Of a stretch of 26,339 bases of DNA, positions 20,501 through 26,339 are shown in pieces (positions within the stretch are counted from its first letter, which is position 1; every line of letters starts with the position of its first letter). Source of the DNA: Didymodactylos carnosus (taxonomy: Eukaryota; Rotifera; Eurotatoria; Philodinida; Philodinidae); assembly GCA_905250885.1 (NCBI GenBank), contig CAJNOQ010002095.1, positions 1 to 26,339 on the forward strand, in the 5' to 3' direction. The notes beneath the pieces were generated by a model, which searched no databases, had not been told where the DNA came from, and worked only from the letters and a program-made list of their open reading frames with translations. A program made the position numbers and the translations under genes.

Positions 20501-22205
20501 TATATCAGATTTCCGAATAGAAGAAAAAGCGAAAATAGAACAATATTCAAATGTATCTACGCATAGAGAAATATATACGTAGAATATAGTACACGTTCTA
20601 CGCGCTCTATCATTTTCAACGAGTGTTAAATACTTGCTTTTCTTCTACTCTTCTTCGCTTTTATCTAGTCTAAGCATGCATCGGTTTCGGTTATTATTTA
20701 AAACCGGTCATAGGTTATAACCAAAACCGAAATAACCAAACATCGGTTTTTGTTTAATAACTGTAACCGATGCATGCCCAATCAAAACCGAGCAAATTAT
20801 AAAATTTCTTCAGTTATATCGGTTTTGGTTTAACCGAACCGATGCACACCCAGTCATATCATACACTATCTCCACATGACAACGTTAATGACGATTAAAG
20901 TAAAAACAAAAACTTGGCGATACATATTCTCCGACTGCCGTGGCCCGAAGAGAAAGGTGGAACGTCATAGTACTGGTACAAATTTCACTTAAGACTGATC
21001 TAACTACTCAATGTAAAACAAAAATTCTGTATTTTGAAAAATAGCTCGACAGGATGTCGAACATTTTCTCTTTCGTTTGGTTTAAGGCCCCTTCCCGGGT
21101 CACAAATGAGGATTTTCATCAGAAACATCAACATTGAGAAAAGTACATAGTTGGATAGCTCACAGTGTCTAGTGTCTAATGGCATAATTTTTTTGTCGTT
21201 AGGACAGGTTTTTCATAGGTTTTGAGAAGCCCTATAACAAAAAAAATGCCTTTTTTGCACTTGCATGGCATATGCGCGTGCATGTGCCGCACATGTTCAT
21301 TAGATCCGTCATGGCTGATAATCTCAAGCAAAGTATGAACAAATTATTTAACGCTCAAACAGCTTTTGAATAAAACGCATTTAACAGAATCAAACATATT
21401 TTGCGTTTTTCTTAACATTGTTTTTTAGCGTCAGGGCTTTTGCCACGCCCAGGAATCCTCGGTAACGATACATGGGAGAAAGAAACTTTTTGTTTTGATT
21501 TGTAGATAACATCGACAGCTAGAAGTTGACAGAGCCCGATTTTCAAACTATGCTTCCGTTTTTTATCGAAATGCGGATTTTTGAGAAACCTTCCACGAAT
21601 TTTCCGGACTTTAAAGTTCTATTTAGTACCACAAATCAGTAAATGAGAAATTCAAAAATCGGGCTCTGTCAACTCCCAGCCATAGGTGTTTACTGGAAAA
21701 CAGAAACAGCCCGAGATCTCTTTCATTTATCTGGAATGATAATTCTTGTGCGTGGTAGATGTCTATTTTTGACCTTTGTTGTGGCGCCCTGTCACGAACG
21801 GTTATCAGTGTGAGGAAAAAAAAAATTGGCTAAGATAGATTTCTGACCGGGGGGGGTGGGGGTCTTAACAAGTAAAATGGATACTCTCTAATTATTTTCT
21901 ATTTAACTCGTTAAGCTGAGCGATTTTTTATTAAAGGTATGATTAGTGATGTTTTCCTTGCATAGAAAAGTATATTAACATTTAGATGAACTTTGTTCCT
22001 CTTTATTTCGTTCTTTAAAGAAAAACATATAATTCAGCTTTCGAGAAAAAGGAAAAAGAATAATATCGATCTATATCTATGCGTCGACACATATGAACAA
22101 ATTTCTCTATGCATGGAATATAGTCCACATTGCAATTAAACTTACTTTTGATGGCTTTTCTTATGACGCAATACATACCGTAAAATGTGTAATATGATCC
22201 GACAT
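17529..22205 (-). CDS. TRAF-family RING/MATH protein, six exons, 547 aa
   Basis: TRAF proteins are trimeric cytoplasmic adaptors and RING E3 ligases acting below receptors. Minus-strand exons are 22205-22179, 19875-19724, 19610-19559, 19076-18972, 18895-18749 and 18689-17529; every intron is GT-AG and all phases join. Residues 31-70 form a RING (CPLC, CGDRYCSSC, CLVC), with Asp48 where His is usual. Three TRAF zinc fingers follow: C95/C102/H114/C118, C123/C126/H139/C144 and C151/C158/H170/H176. A coiled coil spans about 251-341 and a MATH/TRAF-C domain about 343-493 (LIWKI, IYSPPFY, GYKMRMRLYLHGDG, WPFNYKVTFCLFDQ, MNIASE, DDTMFIKV), then a 54-aa tail. Introns are 2303, 113, 482, 76 and 59 bp. 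The first exon (MSDHITHFT) is the least certain part: its donor GTATGT and phase fit, but a further cassette exon may lie at 20308-20403. Confidence 0.88.
19193..19512. mobile_element. 320-bp foldback MITE inside TRAF intron 3
   Basis: The ends TCATATCACCGG and CCGGTGATATGA are inverted complements. The arms extend about 140 bp and share AACTTTATTT-type, GAGTTGCTGAAAAGTG and CTCGATAACCCAGAAGAT sequence. It occupies two thirds of the 482-bp intron; without it the intron would be about 160 bp, in line with its neighbours. No target duplication is obvious. It must be spliced out with the intron, and its arms would fold in the pre-mRNA. Confidence 0.8.
20069..20239. mobile_element. 171-bp MITE with CGCTGTAAAAAATA ends
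   Basis: CGCTGTAAAAAATA at 20069 is exactly complementary to TATTTTTTACAGCG ending at 20239. Comparing the left arm of element B with that of element A shows A lacks this DNA: AGAAAAAG, a short spacer, then AGAATGGAAC. So B carries a clean insertion. Internally GAGTCCAAARTGATG occurs twice as a direct repeat. Confidence 0.75.
20308..20403 (-). CDS. Possible extra 96-bp exon in TRAF intron 1
   Basis: The stretch is preceded by GTAG and followed by GTCAGA, is exactly 32 codons, and is phase 0 at both ends. It would therefore insert without a frame change between exon 1 and the RING exon of the TRAF gene. Its translation reads like protein (KNCCFDYQLHRHN, then IKPNYVLCEIFEGK). The NYVLCEIFEG part loosely recalls a Ras-association domain strand, but that is only a resemblance. 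It lies in a part of element B that has no match in element A, so it may be host DNA. It could also be an exon of another gene or chance. Confidence 0.3.
20671..20852. mobile_element. hAT-type MITE, AACCG/CGGTT-saturated, copy 1
   Basis: It starts TAAGCATGCATCGGTTTCGG and ends CCGAACCGATGCACACCCA. It is the reverse-orientation relative of the element at 22446-22679. CGGTT and AACCG recur throughout. The flanking octamers do not match, so its target duplication has decayed or the ends have been altered. Confidence 0.65.
21525..21673. mobile_element. 149-bp inverted-repeat element within element B
   Basis: GTTGACAGAGCCCGATTTT at 21525 is exactly complementary to AAAATCGGGCTCTGTCAAC ending at 21673. 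The loop is about 110 bp and AT-rich. It lies in a long segment (about 21180-21880) absent from element A. Confidence 0.7.
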
Positions 22206-22445
22206 GGCACCTACACGTTCAGCATCTACTCTAAAGAGCGAGTTCTAATCTAAAAAAAATTAAAGCGTACTGGACAAATTATGTTTTACTGAGATAGTAG
22301 TCTGAAGTAAGAAACGCTGCAAGTACAAGACTTTTTAAAAAATAAAGATGTGTAAGGTGTGTGAACATTTTTTTATTCTCAACTAATTATAACTAAAATA
22401 TTTTCGACAAAGAAATAGATCTGATTCTGGTGAACTGGTTATGCG

Positions 22446-22679
22446 TAGGAGTGCATCAGTTCGGTTAAACCGAAACCGAAATAACCGAACATCGGTTAAA
22501 ACCGATGAAATTTTATAATATGCTCAGTTTTGACTGGGCATGCATCGGTTTCGGCTGATAACCAAAAATCGAAAAATCGGTTATTAACTAAACCCGAAGT
22601 AACTGATGTTCGGTTATTTCGGTTTCGGTTATAACCGATGTTCGGTTTTCGGTTAATAACCGAAAGCGATGCATGCCTA
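22446..22679. mobile_element. hAT-type MITE, AACCG/CGGTT-saturated, with 8-bp TSD
   Basis: The element starts TAGGAGTGCATC and ends GATGCATGCCTA. It is bounded on both sides by the identical octamer GTTATGCG (22438-22445 and 22680-22687), the target-duplication length of the hAT superfamily. Its interior is a dense array of AACCG and CGGTT pentamers in both orientations. It sits about 240 bp upstream of the modelled TRAF start codon, so it may lie in the promoter or 5-prime UTR region. Confidence 0.8.
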
Positions 22680-22687
22680 GTTATGCG

Positions 22688-23533
22688 CCAGATATCCGCA
22701 TTGTCTTTTTTATTCCAATTCCAATCTGATGAGTAAATACATAGGTTGATCTATATATATATATACACGTAATCTTCTACGTATGAAGTAATATAAACAT
22801 GTGCTAATTTTGGTATTCAAGCTATGACTATGAATTTTACAGCCGTTTCATATGCTTCAGAAAATATCTCTTGTTGTATAGCGTAATTGTCCAATAAACT
22901 GAATACCGTATAAAACCGAATAACAAAGATCTTATTTTTTTGTTTACTCTATTTCGAAAGACGTTTACATGAATTTGAACAGAGGTTTTGTAACAGAGAG
23001 AGTTTCAACAATTACAAAGGTACATGATCGTTAATAATATATTATCAGTTTACACTTCTAGTATAATAATTAATGTAAAACCCGCACGCTTTTATGTTAT
23101 AATCAGCACTAACTATCAATAAGCTGGTTGTAATTAGAGCATACGTCACATGAAATGCCTTTATGTTGAGCACAAAAGAACGCATTGTATTCATTTCGAA
23201 TTCGTTTACATAAATAGAACACCAAACACTTATGTTATTGTTTGAAACGAAAGTATGCCATTGAAAATTAAATTATCACATTCGAATCATCACTTAAATG
23301 TCACATTAATTTGATATCTTTTCTAAATAATAAATTCAATTTACTCTTTTACAAGTAAGCGGTCAGCGATTAAAACAGTTCCAAAAGTAACCCAACGACA
23401 GGTGACTTCGTCCTTAACCCAGCTACTTGTTTCTACTAAAGCACACCTTTCATTTGAGAGTAAATTCATTCAAAAGAATGAGCCGCGTTGAAACGGATAT
23501 ATTATCAATTTTTAACAAAGACGTTATTAATGA
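22688..23533. other. Gene-poor stretch with two weak minus-strand exon candidates
   Basis: On the minus strand, about 22843-22956 is open and reads KIFVIRFYTVFSLLDNY and then IQQEIFSEAYETA before a possible donor. At 23341-23469 a 42-codon frame opens with ATG (MNLLSNERCALVETSSWVK) and is unusually GC-balanced. Neither matches a family I know. They could be exons of an unrecognised gene or chance. Confidence 0.2.
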
Positions 23534-23975
23534 TTAGTAACGGGTATGCATAGAACTGTTTCGAGCGTGTCTTCTGATATCATTCAGCACTATTTGCTTC
23601 CCAGGTGTTTGCGTACAGTATTGACAACAATAATTCGATAACATTGTGTGACGAATGCAATTTTGACAGAGCCGTTGTAGTAGAGTTATCACCCGCTTAT
23701 CTGACCACTATTGACACTTTATCAGACATTGTTGTGACAAGTGTTTTGTAATAAACGACTTCCATAATCATACTTTTATTTAAGTTCTTCTTTTCCATCG
23801 GTTAACAAGGACACATATATATGATAGTTTATAAGCTCTCCTAATCAGTGCCAAAATGAAAACCTGAGGGCTTTGAAATTGCCGTTACTGTTTCAACTGC
23901 CAGGAAGGTTGCCACTAATCTTATTAACAGACTGTTTCTTTCTTTGTGCGAGTTATGTTCTGTCTCTGTTAACAT
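23534..23975 (-). CDS. Candidate two-exon secreted cysteine-rich peptide precursor, 92 aa
   Basis: Exon 1 (23975-23864) starts at an ATG and reads MLTETEHNSHKERN, then a hydrophobic stretch LLIRLVATFLAVETVTA, then ISKPS. It ends at CAG/GT in phase 1. Exon 2 (23700-23534) follows a TCAG acceptor; the phases join to give an Asp and the frame runs to a TAA. It reads KRVITLLQRLCQNCIRH, then TMLSNYCCQYCTQTPGKQ, and ends NSSMHTRY. The layout fits a signal peptide (cleavage after VTA), a short spacer, a Lys-Arg processing site and a mature peptide with Cys spacing C-x2-C-x9-CC-x2-C. A PGK follows, which could give an amidated end if cleaved at the Lys. The five cysteines suggest one free or inter-chain bond. 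Intron: 163 bp with a weak donor (GTTTTC). I recognise no known hormone, toxin or defensin family. Either exon could be coincidental. Confidence 0.45.
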
Positions 23976-24009
23976 AATTTGATTTTTCTTACTGTTGATT
24001 TAAAACGAT

Positions 24010-24420
24010 TTATTTAAAGTGCTTTCTTTTCTGTTCTTCCTTCAAATAGAAATTCAGGTATAATCGTGTTATTGTTATCGTAATAAGCAAACATATAGGT
24101 AAGAACGTCGGCATGGGTTGGATTTTTCTTCGATAAATAATAGTAAAGGAACACCGAGAAAAAGTGAAGCCTATCAGAGTAAATAAATAAAAAAAGAAAA
24201 CATTACTAGATAGGAAATGGTTTTTTCCCCAGCCTCTATTTCTACAGCCGAACTCAGTGAAAATGAAAGAAAAAATACTTTCTATAGAATTCGTAATGAC
24301 GAAATTCAAGATGAGTTTGGCTAGAAAGTTGGAAATTCCCCGCTGAAATACGGTAGTGAACGCGAGAGGAGAAAGCAAGGCAAGAGAAACAGCGACCTTC
24401 ACTACAATCCATTGGAACAT
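24010..24420 (-). CDS. Hypothetical 136-aa hydrophobic protein
   Basis: A minus-strand frame starts at ATG 24420 and runs to a stop at 24010. It opens MFQWIVVKVAVSLALLSPLA, which looks like a signal peptide or signal anchor. Three further hydrophobic stretches follow (around residues 34-54, 73-90 and 103-122), and the end is charged (LKEEQKRKHFK). Long hydrophobic frames arise easily in AT-rich DNA because T-rich codons encode Phe, Leu and Ile, so this may be spurious. It lies directly upstream of the cysteine-rich candidate on the same strand with only 34 bp between them. No family recognised. Confidence 0.25.
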   Translation of the reverse strand: MFQWIVVKVAVSLALLSPLAFTTVFQRGISNFLAKLILNFVITNSIESIFSFIFTEFGCRNRGWGKNHFLSSNVFFFYLFTLIGFTFSRCSFTIIYRRKIQPMPTFLPICLLITITITRLYLNFYLKEEQKRKHFK

Positions 24421-24581
24421 TAATCCGTAGGAATTCTCAACTTTCTAGCAGAATTACGACGTCATAATTTCTGTAAAGATATTGCTGTCATGTTTCTAAG
24501 CCGATTTCTGCTCAATGAAACGTCGAAAACGCAGATGATATTTTGCAAACGTTTTTGCATTTCAGATCTTTTAACTTTCAC

Positions 24582-24898
24582 TTAATGTTCTTTATCGGCA
24601 ATTTCAAGGCGTAGAGTAGAGGTATGCCTGAACGATACGGTTTGATAATTACTATGACCATTTGAAAAAATACCGATTACGATGCTTTCTACTGGGAACA
24701 ATGGTGAAACCGTTTTCTTACTAATGTTTGATGTAGCAAAAGGCTTTGTATTGCTTTTTTTCATTAATTTGCTGAATAATAGTTTGTTTATCACTCCTAA
24801 AAAAAAATCTACATATGTGTTAGGGTACTTTGAGGGCTAACCTGTGTAAATTTGATATTGTAAAAAATCATCCTGTTCAGTGTGAATTTTAATGCTTT
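24582..24898 (-). CDS. Possible spliced C-terminal coding fragment
   Basis: An upstream block (about 24898-24842) reads ESIKIHTEQDDFLQYQIYT and ends ACAG/GTTAGC. A 44-bp intron ending TTTTTTTTAG would join it in phase to a 71-codon final exon (24796-24582) that reads VINKLLFSKLMKKSNT, then FPVESIVIGIFSNGHSNYQ, and ends RLEIADKEH. The acceptor is strong, and the frame carried over from the upstream block is the frame that stays open in the last exon. I find no clean upstream exon and no domain. The intron is at the short limit. Confidence 0.3.
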
Positions 24899-25277
24899 CT
24901 CTGGGATCGCGAGAAAAGCGAAGAAATAAGTTCTTTGTTATTTACTGATTGAAACATTCGAGCAATCACAAGCAAGGATGCGCTATGGTGCTCAAGTCGA
25001 ACTTTCAGGGTTCATTTAAAGCTTGGCTAATTGAAATGTATAACAACAACCAAAAGATAATTTATTTGTTTTATATCTAATATTTTCGAAGTTGTGTGAT
25101 CACATACCGCCCCTAATAAGTTTACTTAATTTCACTTATTTCATTTCATTTAACTTATTACTTAATTTCACTCTTTCTATCTGTGTTTCGTACAAAAAAA
25201 TCAGATAATAATGAAGGTGAAATAAACATACCAATTAACGTACTGAATTGAGAAGTAAAGTATAGGAAAAACTATAG
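24899..25277. other. Non-coding AT-rich stretch
   Basis: Nothing gene-like is seen apart from a short minus frame overlapping 24900-25000 without support. Around 25125-25165 a TTAATTTCACTTATTTCATT-type sequence is locally repetitive. Confidence 0.35.
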
Positions 25278-25540
25278 CTGATCAGTTGTTATTCATCAAA
25301 AGAAAACCCGCCAGTTGCAACAGATGAAGATCTATCTCAAAAACTCTATGGATGTCGTACAGCGGTCGGCCATCCCAGCAGACACACAACTTGGCTAGAA
25401 GTAAGCTGGGAACACCACTGTTGACTGCATTGTTAAATTGATTAATTCTAGTGATGCTACAGCTGAAGAACGAATTTTTTCAAAAATCCTTAAAATATTT
25501 TTCAACAGAACTTCACTGTGACTATCATAAATCGACCTGA
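25278..25540 (+). CDS. Possible two-exon coding fragment, 66 codons
   Basis: After a CTATAG acceptor, 25278-25400 is open for 41 codons. It reads LISCYSSKENPPVATDEDL, then QKLYGCRTAVGHPSRHTTW, and ends at GAA/GTAAGC, a good donor. A 62-bp intron ends GCTACAG and the next exon (25463-25540) continues in the same phase for 25 codons to a TGA, reading LKNEFFQKSLKYF and later LHCDYHKST. Intron size matches those of the TRAF gene. No start codon exon and no known domain were found, so it may be the tail of an undetected gene, a remnant, or chance. Confidence 0.3.
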
Positions 25541-25703
25541 GAATGTAAGAAAACGTATTAGAAATAATTTTATCAAAACTCAAGTTTCAAATACTGCGAT
25601 AAAACGCAAGCATACTTCATTTTTGAAAGTACAATATCACGCGAGCCTAATAGGGAATATTCTTCAAAGTTTTAGAGAATATAGTTCATACCTCACTCTT
25701 TAA

Positions 25704-25877
25704 TAGTGATGTGCGGTAACCCGTAAATCCAGTGATCGTTACCGTGGTAACGGTAAAATTTTTTTACCGCTACCACGGTAAATTTAGTACGGTAAAAAAT
25801 ATTTTACCGTACTAACTACCGTACCAAAAAAAAAACTATTACCGTTCATTTTTCCGGTAAATTCTTTTTTACCGTTG
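25704..25877. mobile_element. TACCG/CGGTA-saturated element, hAT-like left end
   Basis: The left end reads TAGTGATGTGCGGTAACCCG, close to the TAGNGNTGYGC-style ends of the two hAT-type MITEs upstream. About eleven TACCG or CGGTA pentamers follow in both orientations, including near-perfect hairpins such as ACCGTGGTAACGGT and TTTACCGTACTAACTACCG. A matching right end is not visible, so it is probably truncated. Confidence 0.55.
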
Positions 25878-26339
25878 TCTCGTTTCAATAAATGTTGTTT
25901 GCTTATGTTTGTGTTTCTAAATTTTCTTCAGAAAAATGAATAAAAGTAATCTGAGTCATGAACAACAGTTCAAAACAATTTTATCTTTTTGACGCTACAT
26001 ATTCTTTTTCTATTCTAAAACATCGTAGTTTGTCTTTCAGAAACAAACTGGACGAACATTAGAAAGAAAAACGATTGTTGCAGACAGAGAATGCCAAGTA
26101 AAAACCTCTTTTCTTTTCTTTTCTCTTCTATGTGTTGTATCATTCGTTTCTTTTATTTTCCATTTTATTTTGTCCGTAGTCAATCTGACTAGCAAAATAA
26201 AAGTGACTAAACATAAATAACGTGAATCACATCGATTCACTCGGTCCATCGACTGTAAGTGGAATGAATATCGTGTCGAGAATATTCTTCATTTTATTGT
26301 AACTGGATCTTGTTACTACAGAATTGAGCAGAGATGTAG
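25878..26339. other. Non-coding stretch to window end
   Basis: No gene is supported. A short stem (GTGAATC, 5-base loop, GATTCAC) lies near 26222-26240. The minus frame at 26037-26249 has no domain. Confidence 0.4.

Larger units (their letters stand above)
19919..22157. mobile_element. Element B: diverged, disrupted relative of element A in TRAF intron 1
   Basis: The left end GGAAGCCATCAAAAATAATTG at 19919, given here without its last base, matches the end of element A. The right end near 22157 is the inverted counterpart (GATGGCTT). The left outer arm runs to about 20290. The central block at about 20880-21065 matches 9800-10060 of element A, with shared CCGAAGAGAAAGGT and ACTGATCTAACTA. 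The right inner and outer arms (about 21885-22157) match 10070-10275 and 10845-10986. The left inner arm is missing, a third outer-arm-like piece lies at about 20513-20590, and other elements sit inside (20069-20239, 20671-20852, 21525-21673). It could be one broken element or two fragments flanking host sequence. Confidence 0.65.

Noticed and set aside
24900..25020. Short minus-strand frame containing LVIAR, resembling SLVIAR in the ORF at 6559-6780
   Set aside because: Only five residues and 11 bases agree and the surroundings do not align, so this is most likely coincidence.
1..26339. tRNA, rRNA, CRISPR array, bacterial promoters or ribosome-binding sites
   Set aside because: I saw no tRNA-like arm sets or conserved rRNA blocks. 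The repeats are dispersed or inverted rather than regularly spaced, and the window is clearly eukaryotic.

Overview
The window looks like AT-rich, gene-poor DNA from a small-genome metazoan. The best guess is a bdelloid rotifer. This rests on a spliced TRAF-family gene with several very short introns (59, 76 and 113 bp), a divergent rhodopsin-like GPCR remnant, and a dense load of short non-autonomous inverted-repeat elements. The bdelloid assignment is inference. The eukaryotic assignment is firm, because GT-AG introns are needed to read the main gene. No bacterial operon, CRISPR array, rRNA or tRNA was recognised.

Region 1-5.8 kb holds no convincing intact gene. It has a frameshifted scrap resembling a LINE endonuclease at the left edge, nested inverted repeats (965-2194), a palindromic GATTC-rich element (3283-3481), and a mosaic of repeats that recur in direct or inverted orientation (2256-2480 with 5369-5593, 3841-4042 with 5629-5832, 3755-3845 with 4918-5005). 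The C-terminal tail of a non-LTR reverse transcriptase lies at 4427-4696 on the minus strand.

Region 5.8-9.4 kb carries a broken or unusually structured GPCR on the minus strand (6859-7960) and a small unidentified ORF just downstream of it. Region 9.4-17.5 kb is a graveyard of foldback and MITE-like elements: element A at 9428-10986, then 11129-11675, 13839-14272 with a nested 135-bp element, 15040-15359, 15855-16012 and 16896-17043.

The central gene is a six-exon TRAF-type E3 ligase or adaptor on the minus strand (17529-22205, 547 aa as modelled). It has a RING finger, three TRAF zinc fingers, a coiled coil and a MATH/TRAF-C domain. Its introns have been heavily colonised. Intron 1 (about 2.3 kb) contains a second copy of the element A family with other MITEs inside it. 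Intron 3 contains a 320-bp foldback. A hAT-type MITE with a perfect 8-bp target duplication lies just upstream of the first exon.

Upstream of the TRAF gene, also on the minus strand, I reconstruct a two-exon gene (23534-23975). It encodes a 92-aa protein with a hydrophobic leader, a Lys-Arg site and a compact five-cysteine region, and it looks like a secreted peptide precursor of no family I recognise. This is the most interesting gene-level candidate. The right end holds weak exon candidates and a palindromic TACCG-rich element. The genes show no evident functional cooperation. What links the window is the repeat load and the placement of elements within and beside the TRAF gene.
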